64,000 nt of DNA, taken from NCBI GenBank assembly GCA_001051155.2, contig JYIP02000002.1, positions 2,301,583-2,365,582 of the forward strand, read 5' to 3'. This DNA comes from Chrysoporthe austroafricana. Taxonomy: Eukaryota > Ascomycota > Sordariomycetes > Diaporthales > Cryphonectriaceae. A model generated the notes under the pieces. It ran no database searches, was not told where the DNA came from, and saw only the letters and a program-made list of their open reading frames with translations. Made by a program: the position numbers and the translations under genes. Positions 1-9,367 of this stretch are shown here, piece by piece. Every line of letters begins with the position of its first letter. Positions within the stretch are counted from its first letter, which is position 1.

Positions 1-376
1 ACAATCGTTTCATCGGTGATATTTCTCAACGGGCCCTCGTCAATCATTTTTTTTGTTGTGCGTCTTTTGCACTTTTCGTTCCTTCGGTCTTCCTTTGTCG
101 CGGGAATTCTACTGTTTTCGCTCGTTTCGTCTCTCTCTTGGTACAAGTCATCGTGAAGGACGAGAACAGTCACGGGATCGCAGGAACAACGCCGCCACGG
201 TGAGGTTCTTCGCGCTCCGTTCGTTTTTGTCTGGCCCCCGTCCCGTACGCCTGGAGTCCGCGTGTTCTTCCGACGTCAGCTTCCCGGGGACACATTCGAA
301 GCGAAACTACGAGCGAAGGGAGTTTCGAAGCCAGGCCAAGCCCGACAAACCCGCCGACACCAACCGCAGGCCCACC
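1..376 (+). promoter_or_regulatory. Upstream/5' leader of the BTB gene
   Basis: Pyrimidine-rich DNA leads directly into the BTB start codon. The reading frame is open through it from position 53, but its composition (many Arg, Ser, Phe with no pattern) and the better start context at 377 suggest it is a 5' leader rather than coding sequence. No TATA-like box was recognised. Confidence 0.45.
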
Positions 377-1384
377 ATGTTCAAGCGCCCGTTCAGGTCG
401 CACTCCACCAGCCAGGCTGGTACCGCGACCATGGACTCGCAGTACAAGGTGGACAAGTCGGCGAGGCTGAAGCAGAAGGGCACAGCCACGGCGAACTCCG
501 TGCGGGACGCTACCAAGTTGTCGAAACTGCAGCGGTCGCTCACCGAGCGCGAGGCCGTGCCGTCGTCCTCGCGGAGGGCTGACGCCACCCAGGCCAACAT
601 CGCGCCCTCGCCGATCGTCACCCTCATGATCGGCGGGGAGGGGCGGCTGTTTGCGGCGCACGAGGACGTCCTCTGCCAGAGCCCGTACTTCAAGCAGGCT
701 CTGCGGGGCGGCTACCTCGAGCAGTCGTACGCGCAGTCCAGGAGAATCGCGCTCCCGGATGAGGAGCCGGAAGTCTTCTCGGCGGTCCTCGAGTACCTCT
801 ACAAGGGTGACTACTACCCCCGGCTGCTTCACAACAAGCACCGCAGCTCTTGGGAGCTCGAGGACTCCACCGGCCGCACCTCGCGCCGAGGAGTCACGCC
901 CAACGCATCCCCGCAGATAAACAACGAAAACCACAACGGGGGTGGCCGCGCAGCCACGTCGGGGCCTTCAACCCCGCGCACCCCCACGGCTGTCGAGCCG
1001 ACAATCTACATGCCCAGCGCGGGCCACCACGTCCTGCGGGACACCGTGGTGTACTGTGCCGCGGAACGGTACGGTCTGGAGGAGCTGAAGCGGCTCGCGC
1101 TGCGGAAGCAGGGCCTCCAGACGGGCATCGACGTGGGCACCATCCTGCGGAGTGCCCAGTACTGCTACGCGCACACCCCGGACTCGGACAGCCGCCTGCG
1201 CGCCCACTACCTGGCGCTGATCATCCGGTGCCGCAAGACCTTCAAGCGCAGCGGCACCATGCAGGCCGAGATGGAGAAGGGAGGAGAGGGCTCGAAGCTG
1301 TACTTCGACCTGTTCGTCGCGCTGTGCAACCACCTCGACGACGTCGTCGAGGCGGGGAACAGGGGCAGCCCGAGGACCATCTAG
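377..1384 (+). CDS. BTB/POZ domain protein (335 aa)
   Basis: Single-exon gene. I chose the ATG at 377 (context CCCACCATG) over an in-frame ATG at 53, because the extra 108 residues look like translated leader. A basic Ser/Thr-rich N-terminus (residues 1-75) is followed by a BTB/POZ core from about residue 78: it opens with a VTLMIGG strand, then FAAHEDVLCQSPYF, the family's hallmark 'hold-in-until-folded' helix, and FSAVLEYLYKGDY near 134-146. A low-complexity Ser/Thr/Pro/Asn insert (about 155-210) separates this from a helical C-terminal half containing YCAAERYGLEELKRLA, typical of the BTB tail. BTB domains mediate dimerisation and often recruit cullin-3; no Kelch, MATH or zinc-finger partner domain is present, so the precise role is unknown. 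It converges on the DUF1349 gene downstream. Confidence 0.85.
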   Translation: MFKRPFRSHSTSQAGTATMDSQYKVDKSARLKQKGTATANSVRDATKLSKLQRSLTEREAVPSSSRRADATQANIAPSPIVTLMIGGEGRLFAAHEDVLCQSPYFKQALRGGYLEQSYAQSRRIALPDEEPEVFSAVLEYLYKGDYYPRLLHNKHRSSWELEDSTGRTSRRGVTPNASPQINNENHNGGGRAATSGPSTPRTPTAVEPTIYMPSAGHHVLRDTVVYCAAERYGLEELKRLALRKQGLQTGIDVGTILRSAQYCYAHTPDSDSRLRAHYLALIIRCRKTFKRSGTMQAEMEKGGEGSKLYFDLFVALCNHLDDVVEAGNRGSPRTI

Positions 1385-3134
1385 ACGGCCACGCGCGAGC
1401 GAGGCCGAACGGAGAGTCTTTTCGGGCTCGCCAGGGTCAGATGACCATCTGACTCCGCGGCGGCCCAGGTGGATCTGATTCCCAATAACCTTTTACAGGC
1501 GTTCCGTCGGCACTTTCCGCGTTTAAAGACAAGATCGAGATCGATACACATTCCCGAGAGTTTCTTGAGATTCCAGCTTTGGGAGAGGCTGCGGTTTCCA
1601 GGAACGGATACACGCTGCTCGGGAATACTCTGACGTTTTCGTTGCAGCGGAAACTAAACCTGCTCTGCTCTCTGATTTGATTTTGGTTGTTCTGGTCGCA
1701 AAACTCTCCTGTCTGGATCTGGTATTTCATCGGCGTTCTTGGATTCCGTCCGACCTTGGCTCCCGCTGCCGAAAAACTCAACATCAAGATTGGATCTCCG
1801 TTGGGCCATTCGGGGGAATGCCAGATCTCTAATCTGCTTCTTCACTCCTTCGTGGAGGTTGGCCGAACGCGCCCATTTGATTTGATTTTCGTCACAAAGT
1901 GGGGACACAAGGTGGAAGGAGACTAGGCTCGCCTTTAATGCTGGACCGTGATGGAGAAGATCAGTACGATGATCTCGAACAAGAGCGTTGCAGGGCTTCC
2001 GCCTGCGAGGACGATCAACCCCGAAGTAGCCCGTTTCCTTCCGCTTTCATCCCCCTTTGCGAGTCGCCTGTTTCTCGCGTGTGCTTTCTTCTCCGCTGGC
2101 ATCTGGAACAATGGGATTTTGGGATAATGATTCTGATTTCTACTTCTGACGCTTTTTGAATTCATGTCAAGCCGGCGTTAGGGGAAAAGATCGCGAGGGA
2201 AGTGTTTTCAAGATCAATTTTGTTTTCGCAACAGCTTTCTGCTCTTCAAAAAATAACGACCCGCCGCGATCTATCGCCACAGCACACACCACACACACCT
2301 GGAGTTTGTGTCAACATTTGTTTCTCTCTCAGCTCAATGATCTCTTTTTGCAAAGGGTCTGTCCGTTTTTCTCTGGGAAAGCTCGCGGGATCTGCTTTTT
2401 CGTGACACTGGCGTTCGGTCACCAGATTGCCACTCTGAAAAGTCCCTCCCCTCTTCCACGAAATACGGCCGCCGGGAAGGAGACGACACAACCATCTGTC
2501 CAGATTGATTCCAACAAAAGCGGACGCTCGACGCGTGGCGCATGTACTGTCCTTTTTCGTCTGCCGACCTCGCATCTCAACAAGCATCGTATGCTACCGA
2601 ACAAGAATGTCAACACGACCAACTTCCGACTCGACACTTTTCCTTTGTCAAATAATCAGGGGGAGAAAGGAGTTTGGTGGGGAGGGAAGTCGAAGGGTTC
2701 ATGCCCCCCCAGGGAGGGTGGCATATTTACGATATGAGATGACTGATGGAGCAGAGAATTCTTCAATTCTGTGTGTGGCCTGCATTATTCTTCATGGTCA
2801 GCCGCGCTGCTAGAAGCAGATCGCCGTGGCGTGTCAGCGTCTCACGTCCCGTTGCACGAACTGATGACGACTGACGAGGTTTGATGGTACCACTCATGTA
2901 TGTATCAGGCTTTGGGCTGTTGGCCCGCGCCTCTGGCTCTGCCTGGATAGCTAGCAGCGTGCCCCACTGCGAGGGCTAGGTAATGGGAGACTCGGCCATC
3001 TCCAAACCTCTTCGCGCTCCACCCTCGTGCATGCATGACATGTTCCATCCCAGTAACCCGTAGACATCTAGTAACTCGTCTCGCAGACAAATCTACTGTA
3101 TTCTCACGGCCATGCCCTCCGCTGGTAGCCATCC
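1385..3134. other. Gene-free convergent interval
   Basis: About 1.75 kb between the ends of two convergent genes. Short open frames exist on both strands (for example 2156-2737 on +), but they lack domain-like composition, splice logic and start context. Much of 1440-2400 is T/C-rich on the + strand and may be 3' UTR of the BTB gene or an unannotated RNA. I see no repeat or structured RNA. Confidence 0.4.
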
Positions 3135-3832
3135 CTAAGCCCATTTCACCTCGAACCCCCGGAACTGAGCCTCCAGCTCCTCACTCGTCTCCTTGTTCGG
3201 CCGACACGCATACGCCTCGACCTTGATCTCCCACCCATCCGCATCGCCGTGCCCGAAGGGCCAGCACACCTCCCTCAGCGGGATCTTCTCCTCCCCGACC
3301 ACCTGGTACACCCACAGGCTCAGCCCCAGCTCGTCCTTCCCGTTCTCCACCGCGACCGTCACCCACCCGCCCTCGCCGCCGGCGCCGGCGCCGGCCACCG
3401 GCGCGAGGCTCCAGTCCGCCCACGCGTCGCACGCCACGGTGGCCGCACGCGGCGTCCCGTTGTAGTTCTCGACGCCCGCCTTGACCCACTTGGGGGGCGA
3501 CGCCCCGGCCGGCTGCGGTGCCGCGGCGCCCCGCGCCCTGAGGGAGAGGAGGAGGCCGGCTTGGTCGTACTGGCGGAGCTGGGCGGGCAGGAGGAAGGAG
3601 ACGCGCGCCGAGACGAAGCTGGAGAGGGGCGAGGTGGACTGTATGCCTTCGGGGGCGGCGCTGGGGGCTTTTTACCGCCCGACGAGGGGGGCGATGGGGT
3701 CAGCGCGTCTACATCTTCTTATTTCAAGGGGAAAGATTGCCGGTGAGGTCTACCGTTGAAGACGTCCGTAGTGGGCGGCTTGCGCCAGACGTCGGTGCCG
3801 GGGCTGGCCTTGATCGTGAAGGTGGCTGCCAT
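3135..3832 (-). CDS. DUF1349 / 'regulation of enolase 1'-like protein (196 aa, 2 exons)
   Basis: Two exons on the minus strand: 3832-3754 and 3646-3135, joined across a 107-nt intron (donor GTAGAC, branch GCTGAC, acceptor CCGAAG). The sum is 197 codons including the stop. The start ATG at 3832 opens MAATFTIKASPGTDVW. The joined protein has the DUF1349 pattern: an N-terminal strand with W, then SARVSF, YDQAGLLL, WVKAGVENYNG and a C-terminal segment ending FEVKWA. The family has a concanavalin-like beta-sandwich fold; the yeast relative Ree1 affects enolase expression, but the biochemical activity is not established. Exon 2 is very GC-rich (runs of GCCGGC near 3380). The upstream interval 3833-4545 is its promoter. 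Confidence 0.8.
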
Positions 3833-4545
3833 TGTATGTCTTCCGGCTTGTCTGGAGGGTCCAACAGGTCCAGTCTATCTATCCCGTACCGCGACAAGGG
3901 AATAAGAGGGAAAGAAAGTATACACATCTCCGGTCGCTTTTTATAATCGCAGTATCAAAGGCGGGGTAAATGCGAGGCCCTCTAGCCTGGTGCCCGGCTC
4001 CGCTCCGCCCGGCGTCATCGGCCACCTCGCGACATCTCTCGCGATATCGCCGTCTCCCCTCCAACACTGCCCTTGAAACACACGCCTCTGTGTGCATGGA
4101 CTCGCATGTCGATACCGCGCGTGATCGAGCAAGGTGTCATGGGATCGTCCAGGCTTCTAATCCCTTTTGGACCTGGAACGCCGCAGCCTAGGATCCTCCT
4201 CGCCTTGCCTCCCCTGGAGCCCCGCTGATGATGGGATCGCTTACGCTCTGGAGGTAATTAGAAGTCATTTAGGCTGAAGGATCTTGAGCGTGACGCTTTC
4301 ATAACAGGCTGAGAGGCCTGCGTGCGAAGCTTGGCATGTGAGCCTAGGATGACGGGAGGATTGCACCGGGGTAATTTATTTAGTGTATAGGAAGACATAT
4401 AATTATGTACAAAAAACGAAGAAATGAATCACTTTATGGTTCGCTTCAGTCACCTCATATAGGCCCCCGCGCCTGCTGAGTCACAACCATTCTGGAGTGT
4501 TGGCTCTGCGGTCATCCGCGCGACCTGGGCGTATTCCTGAAGATC
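3833..4545. other. Intergenic: promoter of the DUF1349 gene and 3' end of the FAD gene
   Basis: The half near 3833-4200 should hold the minus-strand promoter of the DUF1349 gene. The AT-rich stretch around 4370-4440 lies just past the stop of the FAD oxidoreductase and is the likely polyadenylation region. No gene is seen. Confidence 0.4.
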
Positions 4546-6033
4546 TCACAGCTCCTGTAATACCTGCTGCGTCGTGTCCGTGCCCTCCAGCACGGCTCCC
4601 TCGAGCGAGTCTACGATCCTGGGGAGCAGCTCGTGCTCGGTCCAGTTCCATATCAGCGAGCTGTCCTGGGCCTGCCAAGCCGCACCCGTCCACCATGTAT
4701 TGTCGCGTCCCTGCAGGGCGTTGGCCTTCTTGTAGAAGCCGCGCTCGATCTCGGACCGCGAGACCGTCAGCTGGTAGGGAGAGTGGTTGTCGAACGCGGC
4801 GAAGGACGGACTGCTGCTGACGTTGAAGCCGTTCTCCCTGACGAACCTGGACAGGTCCTCGAGAATGGTCTTCCGCACTTCCTCGCCCGACTCCAGCTGG
4901 GTGGAGGCGTAATAACTCACGTACAGGCCGTCGAAACCCGGTACTGCGAGGAACCCGTAGTCCAGGGGCACGGGCGCGATCGCGAACGGCGCCTGGAGGT
5001 CGATGTTGAGGAACGCGTCCGCCGCCGGAAGCCCGGTGACGTTCACCACGGCAGCCCAGTACTGGACATCTTCGAATCGAGAGAACAGCCGTGCCTCCCC
5101 AGGCTTCAGGACAAGGCCCAGGTGCAAGAGGTCGTGCAGCTTCGGCGGAATGGCGATGAGCAGCTTCCGGGCGCGGAGGGGCCGAAGTCCAGGTTCCGTG
5201 GACGACCTCAGGTATGCCCTGACACCGCGGCCGTGGCGTAGGACGCCGTGTAGGGTCGTGTTGAGGAACACATCATCCCCAAGCCGGAGGAGTGCCTGGT
5301 TGAATATCTCCTGGTTGCCCTCGACTGCTGAGATAAAGGGCGGAGCGAGGCCGAGCAGCCTTTCCACCAAGTCGGCCGGGAAGGCCTTCATGACGTAGAG
5401 CGTCGGGACCGTGAGCACGTTGCGGAATCCCGGCGCGTATTGTGAGACGAAAAATATCATCGCGCCGAGGTCGTACTTCTGCAGGAACTCGCCGTATGGC
5501 AGGAGGAGGTCCTCGGGAATCTTGGCCGGGAGCTCGTAGCCCCGGACGAGGAAAGGATATTGCTGCACCAGGCCGAGAAACTTGGCGAAGGCAAGCTCTA
5601 CAGCGGTCGCGTTGGCCCACGGGACAGAGCTCGGTAGCTCCTGGACGATCTTGCCATCGCTATGGAGGTTGTTGACGTAGACAGAAGTATCTCCGTAACC
5701 GAGGGTAGTAGTGGTCAAGGCCACTCCAAGAGAGGCAAAGAAGTTCGTCACGGCAGTGATGTTGTGGTATGCGATCACGCCGTAGTCAAAGGCCTTGCCC
5801 GTTGCTGCGTCGCGGTAGGTGTTGACGTGACCCCCAAGTTGAGGCTCTCTCTCGATCAGGGCGACCGAGTAGCCCAGTTCTTTGAGTCGGATGGCTGCGT
5901 AGGTGCCACTTGCTCCGCCCCCCAGAATGCATACGTCGCGGACTACCTCGTCGTCGGCCGCAACGGTGGCGCTGGCTGAAGCCACCTGCCACAGAACCAG
6001 TAGGAGAGAGAGGACGGTGCGCGTCAGATACAT
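4546..6033 (-). CDS. Secreted FAD-dependent oxidoreductase, amine-oxidase/beta-cyclopiazonate dehydrogenase-like (495 aa)
   Basis: Intronless. The ATG at 6033 is preferred over 6135 because it places a clean signal peptide at the N-terminus (residues 1-22, LSLLLVLWQVASA). A dinucleotide-binding fold follows: VCILGGGASGTYAAIRL at 34-50 (GxGxxG), an acidic strand end IERE at 60-63 and the LGGHVNTY segment typical of flavin amine oxidases. The remainder has the length and spacing of fungal NAD(P)-binding/FAD oxidoreductases often named after beta-cyclopiazonate dehydrogenase. Many N-glycosylation sequons fit secretion. The substrate is unknown. It is the first of three consecutive minus-strand redox genes with about 2-kb spacers. 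The family assignment is firm; a specific metabolite link would be inference. Confidence 0.85.
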   Translation of the reverse strand: MYLTRTVLSLLLVLWQVASASATVAADDEVVRDVCILGGGASGTYAAIRLKELGYSVALIEREPQLGGHVNTYRDAATGKAFDYGVIAYHNITAVTNFFASLGVALTTTTLGYGDTSVYVNNLHSDGKIVQELPSSVPWANATAVELAFAKFLGLVQQYPFLVRGYELPAKIPEDLLLPYGEFLQKYDLGAMIFFVSQYAPGFRNVLTVPTLYVMKAFPADLVERLLGLAPPFISAVEGNQEIFNQALLRLGDDVFLNTTLHGVLRHGRGVRAYLRSSTEPGLRPLRARKLLIAIPPKLHDLLHLGLVLKPGEARLFSRFEDVQYWAAVVNVTGLPAADAFLNIDLQAPFAIAPVPLDYGFLAVPGFDGLYVSYYASTQLESGEEVRKTILEDLSRFVRENGFNVSSSPSFAAFDNHSPYQLTVSRSEIERGFYKKANALQGRDNTWWTGAAWQAQDSSLIWNWTEHELLPRIVDSLEGAVLEGTDTTQQVLQEL

Positions 6034-7993
6034 TGTTGGCTGGCCCAGTCCCAATGGAACGGTCCTCAGGAGGGAAACGAGGCAAGGTAGAAAAGCGAGA
6101 TAGCGGAGAGTCGCATGCACAATGCTCTCTCGCAATCAACCATCTTAAAGAGTAGTTTTAAGTACCTGGAGAAGTCTCAGCTGAGGCCTCGCTTCTCGAT
6201 TGCATCTGCCCATCCGTGCCGCCTCTGACTCTGTTTATTACCAGCTTGGTCAAACAAATCCTACCCTCCCGCCACCATTGACCACTGAAGTTGTGTAGCG
6301 TATCATTCAAAGATGCGGTCATGCTTCTTGATAGGAGACTCCTCTCTTGGCGCTGACGCCGGGTTGAGCCTGCTGACAGCAGTTCTGTGCGACAGTGCTT
6401 GCAGTTTGCTTTCCGCGGACTCTCCGGGCGCTGTCCTGACCTCAGGGTACGCCGAGAAATTGTCAGCAAAGCTTAGAAGGCTGTCTTGCCGTTCAAGAGA
6501 CTAGCTCACAAGGGATTCCTGTTCTGATGATGTCGTCGGGTCGATGATTCCACACTGATAGATCAGTCGGTTTCTGGTCTAGATCTCAGGGGAGATGACG
6601 GGTGATTGATAGACAGACATGAGCCGATGCCTGCATCAAAGGAGTCCACACCTACGAAAAGGAGGTAGGCTATCGGATACCACATTGAATCCCACCAGCG
6701 GAGATATCTCGGCGTAAGTACTGGGATGATTCTATGTCCTGTGAATTCGAAAATGGAGATACGACAGCGATGCTTGTATGTGGCGGCATCTTCTATCAAA
6801 AACTCGCAACATATGACGTTATCTCGCTGGCCAATCATGAGACTCCCGGTTTCCCTGCATATCCTCTCTTTCATAGAAGGGAAAAATAAAAATTACCTTA
6901 GAGACGGGTCGTCTATTTACGTTCAGAGGACGAACGAACATTAAGTTTCGATATCATATAGAATGTATGCTGCGTATTAGCCCATTTGTATTCCGTTCAA
7001 CAAGCATGATATATATTAGTACGAAGCGGCGTTTTAACGTTCAAGCCGCTAGGCTACACAGTCGAGGTAAAGGAGGGTTACAGCGAGGTTACAGTTAACC
7101 GTGGGTAGCTAAAAGTTCAACGTCGGCAGGAAAAGTGGGTAAAAACGGGCACAGAAAAACTTAAGTGCTACCCACCTTGAACTTTTAGCTACCCACGCTG
7201 ATATGTATGCCCAAACGAATGTGTGCGAAACTGGGACAACCTCCATCTTCTTCCATATCGAATGTTCTAATTCGAACGGCGCAAGACCAACCCCGAGACA
7301 GCGCGTTTGGTGTACTGAATCTACAAATTTTATGCATCGGCCCATGGTGTTCGATCAAGGATTTTTCTCTTTTTTTTTTTTTTTTGAGCTGCGCTCGCCA
7401 GAGCGGAGAGCACCTGAGGGCTGATGCTGCGGCTTAATTAAGATTAAGACTCAGCCTCATCAAGTGGCGATGTTCAGCTAGTTGCTTCAAGAGACTGGTG
7501 GCATTCACTCTAAGATAGTAATCTAACTACGTAACAACAGAGCTATGGATGTCTAGACATGCTCAATGCCAGAGGTCAGAAGTAACAAGTGATTGGGTTT
7601 TGAGATCAAGATTGACTAACATATTTATTGAATTGTTCGTCTCCAGCACAGCGCGTTTACTAGTGAGTGAAGAAAAGCTGCTATGAAACTACGGAAAGCT
7701 TGGAAGCTCCCTATAAACATTCTAACTAGGCTAAAAATTTCCCCTGTCATGACACAATCTGCCTATCGATCTATCTATGGTTTAGCGAACTTTCGGATGT
7801 ACGCATTTACGTCCAACATTTTGGACAGAAATGAATGACACAAGAAATGTGGGTAGTAACATTAATCCCCCCTCCCCCAGATGGTTTTTGAGGTTGGGAA
7901 CAAATGAAAGCTTACACGACACTGAGACTGATTACGGGCCGCCAGACAGCCCAGTTGACCGAGAGGCTCCATACAAAGGCCACCGCAGGCCAT
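6034..7993. other. Gene-poor spacer in the redox block
   Basis: About 2 kb between the FAD oxidoreductase start and the TmpA-like gene end. It contains the 20-bp inverted repeat described separately (7101-7196) and a 16-nt T run at 7370-7385. Local AT content is high at 6880-7030. No supported coding region. Confidence 0.5.
7101..7196. repeat. Perfect 20-bp inverted repeat, MITE-like
   Basis: The left arm GTGGGTAGCTAAAAGTTCAA (7101-7120) is exactly complementary to the right arm at 7177-7196, with 56 nt between. A shorter nested pair (GTGGGTA at 7135-7141, TACCCAC at 7169-7175) repeats the outer 7 nt. This arrangement is typical of terminal and subterminal repeats of small non-autonomous DNA transposons, but no target-site duplication is obvious at the flanks, so it could instead be one end of a larger element. 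Confidence 0.6.
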
Positions 7994-9367
7994 TCAGCTG
8001 TCAAAGATCGGTCCATAAGCCCTGACACCCCTCCTTTCTAGATCGAACACCAACTTCTTCGTCATAAAGCCATTGCTGATGATGCAAACAGCCTCCGCAT
8101 CGAGGTCTTTGTAGAGCTGTATGATGGAAGGTACCATATCCACGCGTCCTGTCTCGCTCGTATCGATCACGATAGGATCAGGATCCAATCGATGAACGAG
8201 ATCCAATGTTCTCTGTCCGTATGTGTTGAGGGGAGATCTTGTCTGCCATATCACCCTCATAGCATGCCTTTTCTCATCGTCGATCAACGCGACACAGGGT
8301 CCAATTCCTGAACCTGTGGATACGATGATGATCCGACTGAACAAACGCATCACATAGGCAAAGCCAGAGGTAGGAATGCTGCGGACCCAGATCTTGGTCG
8401 GTTGCTCTGCGATAACGGAGGACGTCCAGTCGCCTGCTTTGGATACGAGACAGGAGAACTTAGTCTTTGGTGAGTCGAAACGGTCAGGAATGACCGCAAA
8501 GCTGTGCCAGTCGCGCAATGGGTGCCTAGACATGGAGATGGCCTGGCCATATACGATGGAGGCGTAGTTCAAGTGAAGCCGGATAACATGTGCGGAGAGA
8601 GCTTCAGGGATGACCTCAACCTTTCGTAGCATTATCCATGGGTGGATGATTGCTAGTGTGGTGATAATTTGAAACCAGAAGGCAGGTTGCGAAATCAAGA
8701 ATACTCCCATAGATGGCTCCTGCTGGGATGCGAAGGTGAGGAGTAGAGCCCAGAATAAGGACAGAATCGCCCACGCGCCGAAGCGGTGCGTGCACTCAAA
8801 TATGTCGTGGTATTTCTTCCGGAAATTCGGATGGGTAACGATGATAACGGCTAACAGAACGCAGAGTATAAGGCATGCGAGGACAAGGACGGCGATGTTC
8901 GCGATATTGGGTGACGTTGGCTCGAGCTGAAAGCAGTACACAACAAAAAAGGCAATGTACCACACAAGCGAAGCAACACCACACCCACTGTGCACGCCCC
9001 CTAGGTGGAAGATCTTGCAGGCCAAATGACGCAGCCTAATTGGGGCTGAGGTGGGAATCAGGCAAAAAATGTAGAAGAGAGAGTTGACGACCAGAGGTTG
9101 CCGAGCGAGTCCGCACACCATGACATTAGCTGCGCATGCGGTGATCAAGTCGATAACATAGCGTCTCCTTCTCACGACTAGGATGAGGGCGATGACATTT
9201 CCAATAAATACAAGGCTGAATAGTCGACGGTATGTATCCAGAAGAGTGTATCGGAGAGTGGAGTAGACTATAGGCTTCAGATCACTACCCCGTTGGTTTT
9301 CAAGGTCGATGGAGCTCCAGGTGGTCGTGCCCGACCATGGAACCTTTTTCTGATGACCGAACGCCAT
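7994..9367 (-). CDS. TmpA-like integral membrane flavoprotein (ferric-reductase superfamily, 457 aa)
   Basis: Intronless, ATG at 9367. The N-terminal half carries about six hydrophobic segments (for example LFSLVFIGNVIALILVV and IAVLVLACLILCVLLAVIIV) with interspersed His residues (ACKIFHLGGVHSG, DIFECTHRFGAW). The C-terminal half resembles a ferredoxin-NADP reductase module: an FAD-binding-like segment SRHPLRDWHSF, a nucleotide motif STGSGIGPCVALI, and an end ISNGFMTKKLVFDL...AYGPIFDS that parallels the ferric-reductase C-terminus. This matches the family of Aspergillus nidulans TmpA, a membrane flavoprotein that affects asexual development; related domains also occur at the C-terminus of AMP-binding fungal proteins. 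It lacks any adenylation domain here. A metalloreductase or oxidase role is possible; electron donor and acceptor are unknown. Confidence 0.75.
   Translation of the reverse strand: MAFGHQKKVPWSGTTTWSSIDLENQRGSDLKPIVYSTLRYTLLDTYRRLFSLVFIGNVIALILVVRRRRYVIDLITACAANVMVCGLARQPLVVNSLFYIFCLIPTSAPIRLRHLACKIFHLGGVHSGCGVASLVWYIAFFVVYCFQLEPTSPNIANIAVLVLACLILCVLLAVIIVTHPNFRKKYHDIFECTHRFGAWAILSLFWALLLTFASQQEPSMGVFLISQPAFWFQIITTLAIIHPWIMLRKVEVIPEALSAHVIRLHLNYASIVYGQAISMSRHPLRDWHSFAVIPDRFDSPKTKFSCLVSKAGDWTSSVIAEQPTKIWVRSIPTSGFAYVMRLFSRIIIVSTGSGIGPCVALIDDEKRHAMRVIWQTRSPLNTYGQRTLDLVHRLDPDPIVIDTSETGRVDMVPSIIQLYKDLDAEAVCIISNGFMTKKLVFDLERRGVRAYGPIFDS

Noticed and set aside
170..934. 254-codon minus frame and other long antisense frames across GC-rich genes (for example 21011-22033, 48145-48480)
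   Set aside because: They lie opposite well-supported genes and arise from high GC at third positions.
2156..2737. 193-codon + strand frame
   Set aside because: No domain, poor start context, low-complexity composition and a location between two gene ends.
4546..6135. Upstream ATG of the FAD oxidoreductase at 6135
   Set aside because: It would place 34 residues before an otherwise perfect N-terminal signal peptide; the ATG at 6033 is preferred.
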